Assembly: GCF_034059295.1 (NCBI RefSeq)
Contig: NZ_CP139143.1
Span: 1-58,989, forward strand
Source: Pseudomonas sp. HR96
Lineage (GTDB): Bacteria > Pseudomonadota > Gammaproteobacteria > Pseudomonadales > Pseudomonadaceae
DNA: 58,989 nt
Reading direction: 5' to 3'
Shown: positions 31,135 to 39,856 of the stretch, one piece after another
Position numbering within the stretch: the stretch's first letter is position 1
Layout: the number at the start of each line of letters is the position of its first letter
Position numbers and translations under genes: made by a program
The notes under the pieces: generated by a model
The model's input: the letters and a program-made list of their open reading frames with translations, nothing else
Told to the model about the DNA's origin: nothing
Databases searched by the model: none

Positions 31135-31364
31135 CCTTGTATATCCTTGTAGATGAGGACTGCAAACGCGCATTTCCAAGCTTGGCTTTCCAGTATTGGC
31201 CCCTTGGACTTTCGGCAGCGGTGAAACTGGTGCTCACCGACGTAGGGACAATCGATAGGCCACCTTCGTATGGCTACTTGACTCGGTTGAATTCTGACCC
31301 AAGAGACACGGAAACGAGTCTCGAAGCTAAAGAATTGCTGCGACTATGCCTCATGAATCAAAAC

Positions 31365-31390
31365 AAAGCGGCCTCTGGGCCGCTTTTTTT
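31365..31390. terminator. Bidirectional terminator
   Basis: AAAGCGGCC, loop TCTG, GGCCGCTTT, then a T-run to 31390. It lies at the 3' end of the minus-strand gene 31389-31862 and can stop transcription from both sides. Confidence 0.8.
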
Positions 31391-31862
31391 ATTCCTGCTT
31401 TTTTTCAATGACTCCTACCTGGATTCCTCTAGCTTTTGACGTACTTGTCCATGTGACAATCGAGTAATGAAATTTCAAGGTGCGATCGCCTTCGACGGGT
31501 TCCAGGACCAGCGTGCCTTCTGAGGTTCGTAAAATCGTGATGCGCTTCATGCTCGCTCTGTCATGGTTCGGATCGTGATAGATCTCGGCTCCTAGCACAA
31601 TCAAGTTCGCAATGAATTGGGGAATGTCGTCTGCCTTGTGGCACCCTCGCTTCCGCAGCTCCTTTTTCTTCCCCTCCCAGATGTGTTGGATTCCGTACCC
31701 CGCTGCTGGGCGATTTGGTGCCTGGCGGTGAAAGCCACCCTTTAAGTAGATGACTGCTTCCGCCGAGTTAAAGCGGTCAATAGCAGGAATTACGCCAAAA
31801 ACAGTGCCGCCATCGGGATGTGTAGCTAGTTGATTTTGCCCTAGCTTCAGAATTCCATTCAT
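31389..31862 (-). CDS. Hypothetical protein, possibly a barnase-EndoU-like (PBECR-type) nuclease domain
   Basis: 157 residues. Features are an internal GYGIQHIWEGKKKELRKRG with a central His, DIPQFIANLIVLGAEIYHD, ITILRTSEGTLVLEP, and FHYSIVTWTST near the C-terminus. This order, a GIQHI-type histidine helix followed by strands and a T-S/T-W motif, resembles phage-borne barnase/EndoU/colicin-like nuclease domains, but the match is by eye. It lies downstream of, and in the same orientation as, the HEPN-recombinase-HEPN operon, separated from it by 134 bp. Confidence 0.5.
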   Translation of the reverse strand: MNGILKLGQNQLATHPDGGTVFGVIPAIDRFNSAEAVIYLKGGFHRQAPNRPAAGYGIQHIWEGKKKELRKRGCHKADDIPQFIANLIVLGAEIYHDPNHDRASMKRITILRTSEGTLVLEPVEGDRTLKFHYSIVTWTSTSKARGIQVGVIEKKQE

Positions 31863-31996
31863 GCGGTACCTGGTGATGTAAAGGGTAGAGAAATATTATA
31901 AAAGCATTGCGACACGTAATGGTGCACGTCAATCGACGTTGGCCCTGAGCTCCTAAGCTGTTCAGGTCTACACTGTTAATGGCAGTGCAAGAAAGC

Positions 31997-32953
31997 TCAA
32001 AAGCGGCCTGCTCGATGTCCTTCCTGCATCAGAAGGGCCAATCCGTCGCTTGCCATAATTGCTTCAAATACAGAGAGTGCAGCGTGATTTGCCGCTACTG
32101 CTTCCGCCAGCGTAGAGGGAAGGGTGTAGCGGACATCAGTGGAGCAGTGGGATGACGCCACGATGTGGAGAGGTATTTCAATTCCATGCTTTTCATGCAG
32201 ATTCTTCGCTAGCACCGCCAAATCATGTCCTATCTTGCGTACTTCTTTAGCATCTGTTCCTCCAATCGTTAAAAGGCCTTTCAGTGTTTTCTCAACCGCC
32301 TGCTGGACAGCCCACCTCGCTTGCCCATAGCTGTTAGTGAAGATTGCCTGGCATGAGCTATCAAAATCTCCTCGAGCCATTTGGAACAGAGGGGTTCTAG
32401 GCAAATTATTTCGCCACTCGATCGACCTCATGGCGAATATGTAGAAATTGAATAGGTCGACCAGCTCTGCATCAGTTATCCGGTCCACAAACCCTTGGGG
32501 TAGCTGGTCCACCAGGGTGAGCACGTTTACGCTAGGTACCCGTATCCCAGGAAGTCCATCCTCACCTGTGTTACCAAGATTCCGATCTAGAAAGAAATTC
32601 ACAGTGCCAAAGAATTCGGCTATTCGTAGGCACCAGACGGTTCTGGCAAGCATCACAGGGACCTGACCCATTTCCATCGAGGTTTTGAGGCGCGGACCTA
32701 GGGTATCTTCATACCAGCGATAGGCTTTAGCCATGAGCACATCCCCTTTGTACCCAGGCTCGTCAGCCAAAGAGTCTGGCGGTAGAAAACTGCCTCCCCA
32801 GCCAAATGCTTCCCAGAGTTTGCGCCCGACATGGTAGGGGCGCTGATGAGGCTTTAAATCAGTTAAAGACAATTCAGCATCTACGGCGGTCATGAGTGCC
32901 TCGAAATCGGTGAGGTTTTCCGGATAGCTTGGCCAAGTGAATTTTTTGTCCAT
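31997..32953 (-). CDS. Protein with C-terminal HEPN domain
   Basis: 318 residues from the ATG at 32953 (GAGAGAG upstream). The N-terminal 190 residues are unfamiliar (WPSYPENLTDFEALMTAVDAEL, then helical segments around FGTVNFFLDRNLG). The C-terminal part (about 195-305) fits the HEPN fold: ARWAVQQAVEKTLKGLL (212-228), GHDLAVLAKNL (242-252), VRYTLPS (274-280) at the place of the usual RYP motif, then a helix EAVAANHAALSVFEAI. HEPN domains often act as RNases or bind nucleotides in defence and toxin systems; no Rx4-6H motif is present here. Last gene of a three-gene operon, 19 bases after the recombinase. Confidence 0.7.
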   Translation of the reverse strand: MDKKFTWPSYPENLTDFEALMTAVDAELSLTDLKPHQRPYHVGRKLWEAFGWGGSFLPPDSLADEPGYKGDVLMAKAYRWYEDTLGPRLKTSMEMGQVPVMLARTVWCLRIAEFFGTVNFFLDRNLGNTGEDGLPGIRVPSVNVLTLVDQLPQGFVDRITDAELVDLFNFYIFAMRSIEWRNNLPRTPLFQMARGDFDSSCQAIFTNSYGQARWAVQQAVEKTLKGLLTIGGTDAKEVRKIGHDLAVLAKNLHEKHGIEIPLHIVASSHCSTDVRYTLPSTLAEAVAANHAALSVFEAIMASDGLALLMQEGHRAGRF

Positions 32954-32972
32954 TTGATCTATCTCTCTCACG

Positions 32973-33926
32973 TCAATACTTGATTTTATAGGTCGGCGAA
33001 TCCTCCGGCCTATTCTGCCGCCGATCGTAGATACGTGTTGTGCTGATGTTGGCATGTCCGAGCCATGCCTGAACCTTGGCGATATCGGCTTCGTGGTCCA
33101 GAGCATTGGTGGCTGCTGTGGCTCGAAGCCCATGCACGCCCAGGCCGGCCACATCGATGCCGGCGACCTTCGCATAGCTGCCGACCATTTTATAGATACC
33201 ATTGGCGGTCACTCCGGTACCTGTATGGATACCGCGTAGCGGTACGAATAGGGGCGCTTTTGGTTCAAGCAGGTGATGCCCTGAGCACTCCAGATACGCA
33301 TAGATGCGTTCGGCCGCAATGGGGTGGAGGGGCAGATAACGAAGTTTCCCGCCCTTGCCGTGGATCTGCAGGTGCTTTATGCCGCGACGTTCCAGGATGT
33401 TCCCCACCATCAGCAACGCGGCTTCCTCGCGCCGCAGCCCGTGGTACAGCAGCACGGCCAGAATGGCCCGATCGCGCAGGCCCTTGAGCGTCAACAGGTC
33501 AGGCGCATCGAGCAGCGCCTTGGCCTGGTGATCACCGAGAGCCGGCGTCTTACCTTCGTTGGTTTCGATCCTGGGTCGCTTCACACCGTGCACCGGGTTG
33601 CCGCCAGCGACGGCGTTGAGCTCAAGCAGATGATCGAACAGGCTGGCCAACGCCGCCAATTTGCGCCGGATCGTGGCCCCGGCCAGGCCTCGAGTTTCCA
33701 ATTGCGCGCGCCAGGCAAGCACGTGCGCGCGGGTGACCGCGCGGAACTCATCGGTGCCGGTGAGCCCGACAAACCCGCAGAAGTCCTCCAGGTCGCCTTG
33801 GTACGCTCGCCGAGTGCGCGGGTTGTCGATGTTGGCAAACCACTCGACCGCCGCCGGCACGGCTGCTAGGTGCTGAAATTCCGCAGCGGTTAACCGGCGT
33901 TCCTGCTGGGTGATAAGTCCTGTCAC
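32973..33926 (-). CDS. Tyrosine recombinase / site-specific integrase (copy 2) in a HEPN operon
   Basis: 317 residues from the GTG at 33926, with GAGAGG upstream and one base after the preceding TGA. The catalytic set is complete: Arg165 (GLRREEA), Lys191 (HGKGGK), His265-x-x-Arg268, His291 (WLGHANISTT) and Tyr300 (RIYDRR). Nearly colinear with the recombinase at 678-1640, sharing long blocks such as AAVEWFAN-DNPRTRRAYQ and GGNPVHGVKRP. Tight spacing to both neighbours shows cotranscription with the two HEPN-type genes, unlike copy 1. Confidence 0.9.
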   Translation of the reverse strand: MTGLITQQERRLTAAEFQHLAAVPAAVEWFANIDNPRTRRAYQGDLEDFCGFVGLTGTDEFRAVTRAHVLAWRAQLETRGLAGATIRRKLAALASLFDHLLELNAVAGGNPVHGVKRPRIETNEGKTPALGDHQAKALLDAPDLLTLKGLRDRAILAVLLYHGLRREEAALLMVGNILERRGIKHLQIHGKGGKLRYLPLHPIAAERIYAYLECSGHHLLEPKAPLFVPLRGIHTGTGVTANGIYKMVGSYAKVAGIDVAGLGVHGLRATAATNALDHEADIAKVQAWLGHANISTTRIYDRRQNRPEDSPTYKIKY

Positions 33927-33927
33927 G

Positions 33928-34611
33928 TCAAACCTCTCGCCAGTTATTTCGATGAATCTCGCGACACCGATGCACCACTTGCGCCACCAGCGAATTACGG
34001 GGAGTGGCGTGTATCCAAGAATCTTCAAAAGGTGGGAGCGGCCCATCGGTCTCCAGCACCGCATTCAACTCCAACGAAAGCAGGATCAGCGTTTTGAATG
34101 CGTTAGGAGCCTGGAGCTGTTCGAGCTGTTTTCTCTGGACATCCATCTCATCTAGATGCGCGTCGCTGCCGTTCCATTCCTTGGATTTGTGATGCACCAA
34201 AGCGTTACGTGCCTTGACCAGGCCTTTCAGCCCATTGATAGCGGGGCCATCCGCATTCAGCGATCGACCACAGACCAAGCGTGGGACGACGAGCCATTTA
34301 CCCACAACATCCAGCTTATCCAGATAATCTTTTGCCAGACGCTCTCCCAGCTGGAGGGTGGCAAATTCGAACGCGGCCGCTTCCAAGGCCATCGCGGAGA
34401 AGACGATGGTTTTTATGGCTGCGACGTTTTTTCTAGTTTTCTGGTCGTCGTAGGCTGTCGAATCGCCGGGCCATTCTTGCCTTGGGAGCGGATTGTCTTT
34501 CTCGAATAAAAAAGATCCGAATGCCTCCTCCGCGATTTCACAATAGGTGTCCACCATGGAATCGACTAAGACCCAGCTATCGCGGACTTCAAACGGTTTG
34601 GTCGTGCCCAT
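33928..34611 (-). CDS. HEPN-like protein with RNALVH motif
   Basis: 227 residues from the ATG at 34611, which has GAGGAG 6 bases upstream; the frame stays open to 34824 but the earlier starts lack a ribosome site. All-helical by eye. AMALEAAAFEFATLQLGERL (about 74-92) is followed by GLKGLVKARNALVHHKSKEW, which carries Arg135-x4-His140, the Rx4-6H signature of HEPN ribonucleases. Another long helix (about 165-195) follows. First gene of the operon, one base from the recombinase start. An RNase-like effector or toxin role is plausible but unproven. Confidence 0.65.
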   Translation of the reverse strand: MGTTKPFEVRDSWVLVDSMVDTYCEIAEEAFGSFLFEKDNPLPRQEWPGDSTAYDDQKTRKNVAAIKTIVFSAMALEAAAFEFATLQLGERLAKDYLDKLDVVGKWLVVPRLVCGRSLNADGPAINGLKGLVKARNALVHHKSKEWNGSDAHLDEMDVQRKQLEQLQAPNAFKTLILLSLELNAVLETDGPLPPFEDSWIHATPRNSLVAQVVHRCREIHRNNWREV

Positions 34612-34946
34612 GACAGCTCCTCGCCAAAAAGTGGTGATAACGTATTTCTTACGCTGATAAGCAGCGACCGATGCTTGATGCGTCGTAGCTAGCGACGGAG
34701 TCGGAGATGCCAGATGGGCCGCTGACATTGAAGGAACGCTTGGGAGTTGGCTCATGGGTATCCATTCAAAGCCGACAATTCCAACCTTAGCGAGTTGGTA
34801 TCCGTCTGTGAGACTTGCAATCAAACGGCGCTCAATACGAACGTGATCACGTCTGCTTGAAGTCAGGTGGTTCCAGAATAATAGAGTAAGTAGGCAAGGC
34901 GTGCGCCCGCGCCCGTTGCAGGGGCCTTGCCGAGTATCATCAAGCT
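34612..34946. other. Intergenic, no gene seen
   Basis: It contains the presumed promoter of the HEPN-recombinase operon and the 3' end of dmeF transcription. No terminator-like hairpin with a T-run was found. Confidence 0.4.
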
Positions 34947-35885
34947 CTACGTAGCAGGCAATGCTGCTCGAAACTCAATCGTGAGGTGGCTAACTTCGTG
35001 AACAGGCTTCAACCGATCACGGATGCTATCCGCATTTGTTGTAGAGGCCCCAAGAACACTGACAATTGCAGCATGGGCTTCCGGACCAACACGCCACACG
35101 TGCAGGTCGGTAATTTTGGCATCGCCAGGTTGTTCAACTAGTTCGCGAATTTCATCTGCAACATGATCGTCGGTTTGATCCAGCAGAACTCCCGCAGTAG
35201 CGCCCATCAGGCTCCAGGCCCACCGTGCGATCACAATTGCACCCACAATACCCATGACTGGATCAAGCCAGACCCATCCGAGGTAGCGGCCAGCAAGCAG
35301 CGCAGCGATGGCAAGAACAGACGTCAGGGCATCGGCAATCACATGAATGTACGCTGACCTCAGGTTGTTATCACCGCCGTGAGAACTATGATTGTGATCG
35401 TGGCCATGACTGTGACCGTGGCCGAGCAACAAAGCGCTTACTATGTTGACTCCCAGGCCCACAATAGCAATCAGCGTTGCCGTCCCGAATTGGACATCAG
35501 TTGGCTGGAGCAGACGAATGAAGGACTCAACACCGATTCCCAGAGATACCAATCCGAGGATAAGCGCTGACGCAAAGCCGCCCAGATCTCCCACCTTGCC
35601 GGTACCAAAACTGAAGCGGGTGCTGGATGCATGACGCTTGGCATACGCGTAAGCCGCCGCTGCGATTCCCAACGCACCCGCATGGGTAGCCATATGAAAT
35701 CCATCGGCTAGCAAAGCCATAGACCCTGTGATGTACCCCGCAGCAATCTCACCGACCATCATCACAACGGTAAGTATTACCACCCAAAGGGTACGTTTTG
35801 CATTCTCATCATGTGCCGAGCCGAGATATACGTGCTCGTGCGTAAAGCTGGTGTTGCTGTTCATGAAGTTCGAGCCTGCGTTCAT
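34947..35885 (-). CDS. dmeF: Cation diffusion facilitator DmeF (Co/Ni efflux)
   Basis: 312 residues from the ATG at 35885, overlapping the dmeR stop (TGATG). Six membrane spans. The metal site of the CDF family is visible as HxxxD-type residues: LLADGFHMATHAGALG in span 2 and YIHVIADALTSVLA in span 5. Between spans 4 and 5 lies a His-rich loop, GHGHSHGHDHNHSSHGG. A cytoplasmic C-terminal domain (ITDLHVWRVGPEAHAAIVSV) follows. The His-rich loop and partner regulator match DmeF-type cobalt/nickel exporters. Confidence 0.88.
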   Translation of the reverse strand: MNAGSNFMNSNTSFTHEHVYLGSAHDENAKRTLWVVILTVVMMVGEIAAGYITGSMALLADGFHMATHAGALGIAAAAYAYAKRHASSTRFSFGTGKVGDLGGFASALILGLVSLGIGVESFIRLLQPTDVQFGTATLIAIVGLGVNIVSALLLGHGHSHGHDHNHSSHGGDNNLRSAYIHVIADALTSVLAIAALLAGRYLGWVWLDPVMGIVGAIVIARWAWSLMGATAGVLLDQTDDHVADEIRELVEQPGDAKITDLHVWRVGPEAHAAIVSVLGASTTNADSIRDRLKPVHEVSHLTIEFRAALPAT

Positions 35886-36160
35886 CACTTGGAATAGCGT
35901 CGAATGGCTTCGAGAAGCTCTTCGACGCCCTTGGACCGCTCTTCATCGCTCAGCGCCGGATTAGCCACATGCTCCCTGGCGTGATCTTCGATGATTTCGT
36001 CCATCAGGCCATTGATAGCCCCGCGCGTGGCGGCCACAAGGTGGAGCGTCTTGGCACAGTCGTGATCTGACTCAAGAGCCCGTTCTACAGCCTGGATCTG
36101 GCCTGCAATGCGCTTTACGCGTTTAAGCAGATCGTCTTTGTTTGATGCTACGTGCGTCAT
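35885..36160 (-). CDS. dmeR: RcnR-type nickel/cobalt-responsive repressor (DmeR)
   Basis: 91 residues of the CsoR/RcnR/FrmR family: LLKRVKRIAGQIQAVERALE, CAKTLHLVAATRGAINGLM and the tail HAREHV. The four ligands of Ni/Co-sensing RcnR are all present at the same positions: His3, Cys35, His60 and His64. This separates it from copper (CsoR) and formaldehyde (FrmR) sensors. Cotranscribed with dmeF. C-tracts upstream (36163-36209) are likely operators. Confidence 0.9.
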   Translation of the reverse strand: MTHVASNKDDLLKRVKRIAGQIQAVERALESDHDCAKTLHLVAATRGAINGLMDEIIEDHAREHVANPALSDEERSKGVEELLEAIRRYSK

Positions 36161-36162
36161 AA

Positions 36163-36209
36163 TATACCCCCCTTACCTATACTCATGATTTCATACCCTC
36201 CCCCCCTAT
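36163..36209 (-). promoter_or_regulatory. Candidate DmeR operators (G/C tracts)
   Basis: TATACCCCCCTTA at 36163-36175 and ATACCCTCCCCCCCTAT at 36193-36209 carry C-tracts (G-tracts on the coding strand) flanked by AT-rich inverted ends, the form of RcnR/FrmR operators. The first also supplies the G-rich ribosome site of dmeR, 6 bases before its ATG, so binding would overlap translation signals. Confidence 0.55.
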
Positions 36210-36320
36210 GCAATTCGGGCTGAATAAATCCTAATTGCCTGTCGTACGCAGCAGGCTTCTCACACAACTGATTGGTCCATACGTATCAAGCGCACTCAGA
36301 CCTTTCGCAGAATGAGTTAC

Positions 36321-36352
36321 ATCTGTATATTCGGATATACGAATATACAGAT
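36321..36352 (+). promoter_or_regulatory. ArsR operator
   Basis: ATCTGTATATTCG (36321-36333) and its exact reverse complement CGAATATACAGAT (36340-36352) are separated by GATATA. This perfect 13-bp inverted repeat ends 10 bases before the arsR ATG and is typical of ArsR-family operators. Confidence 0.85.
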
Positions 36353-36362
36353 TGAACATCCC

Positions 36363-36713
36363 ATGTACCTTTCCCCGGTAACCCTTTTCAAATGCTTAGG
36401 CGACGAGACACGAACCCGCCTCATGCTCATGCTGGCTGCGCAGGGTGAGCTATGCGTGTGCGAACTTATCTGGGCACTTGACGACAACCAACCCAAGGTT
36501 TCCCGTCACCTGGCCCAGTTGCGTACCTGCGGGCTGCTGGAGGATCGCCGGCAAGGACAATGGATCTACTACCGCCTTCACCCCCAATTGCCGGTCTGGG
36601 TCCTGGACGTGCTCCAGGTAACCCTCAAAGCCAATCATGCCTGGGTTGATCAAGATTCCAATCGGCTCGAATCCATGCAGGACCGTCCTGTTCGCCAAGC
36701 TGCTTGCTGCTGA
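36363..36713 (+). CDS. arsR: ArsR arsenite-responsive repressor
   Basis: 116 residues from the ATG at 36363. Winged helix with LFKCLGDETRTRLMLML, the metal-binding CVC in GELCVCELIWALDDNQPKVSRHLAQLRTCGLLEDRRQGQWIYYRL (Cys31 and Cys33). The C-terminus is also Cys-rich (QAACC). It represses the ars operon through the inverted repeat just upstream. Confidence 0.93.
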   Translation: MYLSPVTLFKCLGDETRTRLMLMLAAQGELCVCELIWALDDNQPKVSRHLAQLRTCGLLEDRRQGQWIYYRLHPQLPVWVLDVLQVTLKANHAWVDQDSNRLESMQDRPVRQAACC

Positions 36714-36734
36714 CCTTCTGACGAGAGTTTCGTG

Positions 36735-38024
36735 ATGCTTACTGCGGCTGCAATTTTTGTATTCACATTGGTACTGGTGATCTGGCAGCCCAAGGGCTTG
36801 GGCGTCGGTTGGAGCGCAGCGGCAGGAGCCATTCTTGCTCTACTAACTGGCGTTGTCAGCCTGAGTGACGTACCTACCGTATGGCAAATTGTATGGAACG
36901 CCACCGCTACCTTTATTGCCGTCATCATTATTAGCCTGTTGCTCGATGAAGCCGGCTTTTTCGAATGGGCTGCGCTTCATGTGGCGCGCTGGGGAAAGGG
37001 AAGTGGAGGACGATTATTTGCGCTAATGATCCTCTTAGGTGCTGCCGTTTCGGCTCTATTTGCCAATGACGGCGCAGCGTTGATCCTAACGCCTATCGTA
37101 ATTGCCATGCTGAACGCTTTGCGCTTTAGCCCTGCCTCTACTCTAGCGTTCGTCATGGCTGCAGGTTTCATCGCAGACACTGCGAGCTTGCCCCTGGTGG
37201 TCTCCAACCTGGTCAACATCGTCTCTGCTGACTTCTTCAACGTAGGCTTCGGGGAGTACGCCTCGATCATGTGGCCGGTGAACCTGGTCAGCGTGGCAGC
37301 CACGTTGTTGATGCTTTGGCTGTTCTACAAAAAAGACATTCCCGCACGGTACGTGCCTGAGCAGCTGGACGTGCCCAGGCGCGCCATTCGCGACCGTGCG
37401 ACCTTTATTGCGGGCTGGTGGGTACTGGTGCTACTGCTGGTGGGCTTGTTCGCCTTAGAGCCGCTGGGGATACCCATCAGCGCTGTGGCAGCGGCGTGCG
37501 CGCTTATCCTCCTGATCGTCGCTGGCAGGGGCCACGTCATCTCGACCCGAAACGTGATCAAGCATGCCCCGTGGCAGGTCGTGGTCTTCTCCTTGGGAAT
37601 GTATCTGGTCGTGTATGGGTTGCGTAACGCCGGCCTGACAGATGCCTTTACCGCGTTACTCAATGCGCTGGCTGAGCAAGGCCTGTGGGCAGCTACCCTG
37701 GGTACTGGCCTAGCCGCCGCCCTGCTGTCCTCAGTCATGAACAACATGCCTAGTGTTCTGATCGGAGCCCTTTCTATTCAGGGTAGCAATGCCTCGGGCA
37801 TCGTCCACCAGGGCATGGTGTACGCCAATGTCATTGGCTGTGATCTGGGCCCAAAAATTACCCCTATTGGTAGCCTGGCTACCCTGCTGTGGCTGCATGT
37901 CCTTGCACAGAAAGACATCCGCATTACCTGGGGTTATTACTTCAAGGTCGGCAGCCTCCTGACCCTTCCCATCCTGCTCGTCACCTTGGCCGCATTGGCC
38001 CTGCGGCTGAGTCTTCACGCTTAG
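36735..38024 (+). CDS. arsB: ArsB arsenite efflux permease
   Basis: 429 residues from the ATG at 36735. About 12 hydrophobic segments. Family motifs include [51 protein letters not shown], and the second half [21 protein letters not shown] and [19 protein letters not shown]. Exports arsenite/antimonite driven by proton motive force. 21 bases after arsR. Confidence 0.95.
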   Translation: MLTAAAIFVFTLVLVIWQPKGLGVGWSAAAGAILALLTGVVSLSDVPTVWQIVWNATATFIAVIIISLLLDEAGFFEWAALHVARWGKGSGGRLFALMILLGAAVSALFANDGAALILTPIVIAMLNALRFSPASTLAFVMAAGFIADTASLPLVVSNLVNIVSADFFNVGFGEYASIMWPVNLVSVAATLLMLWLFYKKDIPARYVPEQLDVPRRAIRDRATFIAGWWVLVLLLVGLFALEPLGIPISAVAAACALILLIVAGRGHVISTRNVIKHAPWQVVVFSLGMYLVVYGLRNAGLTDAFTALLNALAEQGLWAATLGTGLAAALLSSVMNNMPSVLIGALSIQGSNASGIVHQGMVYANVIGCDLGPKITPIGSLATLLWLHVLAQKDIRITWGYYFKVGSLLTLPILLVTLAALALRLSLHA

Positions 38025-38029
38025 GATCA

Positions 38030-38503
38030 ATGATGAAAGTTCTATTTATGTGTACCGCCAATAGCTGCCGGAGCGTGCTCTCTGAAGGCTTGTTCAACCA
38101 CCTTGCGCCTTATGGAATGGTGGGGATCAGCTCTGGCAGCTTTCCCAGCGGAAGTTTGAACCCCCGCGCAGTGAGTACCTTGCAAGGTCTAGGCGTGGAT
38201 ACTTCGACGCTCTACAGCAAGGGATCGGAGAGTTTCCAGGACAACCCGCCTGATATTGTCATCACCGTCTGCGACAAGGCCGGAGGCGAGCCATGCCCGG
38301 TATACTTCGGACCCGCCATCAAAAGCCACTGGGGCCTGTCCGACCCCTCGGACGTCGAGGGCAGCGATGAGGAGGTCCAGGCCGCGTTTGACGCCACCGT
38401 GGCGCATATTCGCCGGCGTTTCGAAGCCTTCTTCGCACTTGACTTCAACGCGCTCGACTCCACGGAGCTGAAACGTGCCCTTGATCAGATAGGTGCACTG
38501 TGA
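38030..38503 (+). CDS. arsC: ArsC arsenate reductase (low-molecular-weight phosphatase type)
   Basis: 157 residues from ATG 38030 (a second ATG follows at 38033). The P-loop CTANSCRS gives Cys8-X5-Arg14. Further redox Cys lie in [18 protein letters not shown] (about 82 and 89). These match thioredoxin-linked ArsC, which reduces arsenate to arsenite for ArsB. 5 bases after arsB; its stop overlaps arsH (TGATG). Confidence 0.93.
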   Translation: MMKVLFMCTANSCRSVLSEGLFNHLAPYGMVGISSGSFPSGSLNPRAVSTLQGLGVDTSTLYSKGSESFQDNPPDIVITVCDKAGGEPCPVYFGPAIKSHWGLSDPSDVEGSDEEVQAAFDATVAHIRRRFEAFFALDFNALDSTELKRALDQIGAL

Positions 38504-39237
38504 TGAACGATTCGGTGAAGACCGATCCGAGCGATTTTCCGAGCCTGGATGTATCGCTATTGAACATTCCTACCCAGGATCAACTCGCCCAGGGCGAGCC
38601 AGCGACACACAGGCCAAGAATCCTGCTGCTCTACGGGTCCACTCGGGAGCGCTCCTTCAGCAGACTGCTGACCCAGGAAGCGGCCCGCATCCTGGAGCTT
38701 ATGGGGGCAGAGACCGCGATCTTCGATCCGTCAGGTCTACCCCTGCCCGATGACGCACCGGTGGAGCATCCCAAGGTGCAGGAGCTAAGGAGCCTGGTGA
38801 TGTGGTCGGAAGGCCAGGTGTGGTGTTCTCCTGAACGCCATGGCTCAATGTCTGCGGTGTTCAAGGCTCAGATTGATTGGATTCCCCTGGCACTGGGCGC
38901 GGTACGCCCTTCACAAGGCAAGACCCTGGCGGTGATGCAGGTCTGCGGAGGCTCGCAATCGTTCAACACGGTCAACCAGCTGCGGGTGTTAGGCCGCTGG
39001 ATGCGCATGGTCACGATCCCCAACCAATCCTCCGTACCCAAAGCCTTTCTGGAGTTCGATGAGGCTGGCCGCATGAAGCCTTCCAGCTACTACGACCGTG
39101 TGGTGGATGTCATGGAGGAATTGATGAAATTCACCCTGCTGATTCGCGGCCGTGAGGAGTACCTGGTAAATCGCTACTCCGAGCGTAAGGAGAGCGCCGA
39201 AGCGCTTTCCCAGCGTGTGAATCAGCGGTCCATTTAA
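38503..39237 (+). CDS. arsH: ArsH NADPH-dependent FMN reductase
   Basis: 244 residues from ATG 38503, which overlaps the arsC stop. Flavodoxin-like: [75 protein letters not shown] and [29 protein letters not shown]. These are ArsH signatures. ArsH oxidises trivalent organoarsenicals. Confidence 0.95.
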   Translation: MNDSVKTDPSDFPSLDVSLLNIPTQDQLAQGEPATHRPRILLLYGSTRERSFSRLLTQEAARILELMGAETAIFDPSGLPLPDDAPVEHPKVQELRSLVMWSEGQVWCSPERHGSMSAVFKAQIDWIPLALGAVRPSQGKTLAVMQVCGGSQSFNTVNQLRVLGRWMRMVTIPNQSSVPKAFLEFDEAGRMKPSSYYDRVVDVMEELMKFTLLIRGREEYLVNRYSERKESAEALSQRVNQRSI

Positions 39238-39266
39238 GCGGGCTGTTAAACCACAAGGAGGTTGAA

Positions 39267-39845
39267 ATGAGCATCAGCAGCATGGTCAGGACCGCGGCCC
39301 GTACGGATGCCGCTGCCATCCAGGGTATCTATGCCCCGATGGTGGAGCGAACCGCGATTTCCTTTGAGCTGGAACCGCCGACCGTTCAAGAGATGGCGGA
39401 GCGCATCGAATCAACCCTGTTCAAATACCCGTACCTGGTTGCGGAGCGTGGGGGTCAAGTGGTGGGCTATGCCTACGCCAGCCAGCACAGGGCCAGAGAA
39501 GCTTACCAATGGTCAGTGGACGTGACCGTGTATGTGGCTCCCCAAGCGCATCGTAGCGGAATCGCCCGCGCGCTGTACTCACGCCTGATTCCGATCCTGG
39601 AACGCCAGGGACTTCACACCGCTTATGCCGGTATCGCGCTCCCAAACGCGGGAAGCGTAGGGCTACATGAAGCGCTAGGTTTCGAACACCTGGGCACCTA
39701 TACCGAAGTCGGCTTCAAGCATGGCAAATGGCAAGACGTCGGGTACTGGCGCAAGCGCTTGAACAGTGCAACACCCCCAGGGCCGATTGTTCCGTTTAGC
39801 CAGCTTATCGAGGCAAGGCAGGCTGGAAATCACTTCATTTTATAG
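39267..39845 (+). CDS. GNAT acetyltransferase, ArsN1/phosphinothricin-acetyltransferase-like
   Basis: 192 residues after AAGGAGG. The GNAT fold is clear: VRTAARTDAAAIQGIYAPMVERTAISFELEPPTVQEMAERI, VGYAYASQHRAREAYQWSVDVTVYVAPQAHRSGIARALY with the acetyl-CoA loop, and GLHEALGFEHLGTYTEVGFKHGKWQDVGYW. This is the Pat/ArsN1 signature. Because it sits in an ars operon, the substrate is likely the arsenical antibiotic arsinothricin (ArsN1) rather than phosphinothricin, which is chemically similar. The assignment between the two is inferred. Confidence 0.85.
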   Translation: MSISSMVRTAARTDAAAIQGIYAPMVERTAISFELEPPTVQEMAERIESTLFKYPYLVAERGGQVVGYAYASQHRAREAYQWSVDVTVYVAPQAHRSGIARALYSRLIPILERQGLHTAYAGIALPNAGSVGLHEALGFEHLGTYTEVGFKHGKWQDVGYWRKRLNSATPPGPIVPFSQLIEARQAGNHFIL

Positions 39846-39856
39846 AGTGGCCGCAC

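Noticed and set aside
31137..31439. 100-codon plus-strand frame starting at TTG
   Set aside because: It runs through a strong terminator hairpin and into the convergent gene; no ribosome site.
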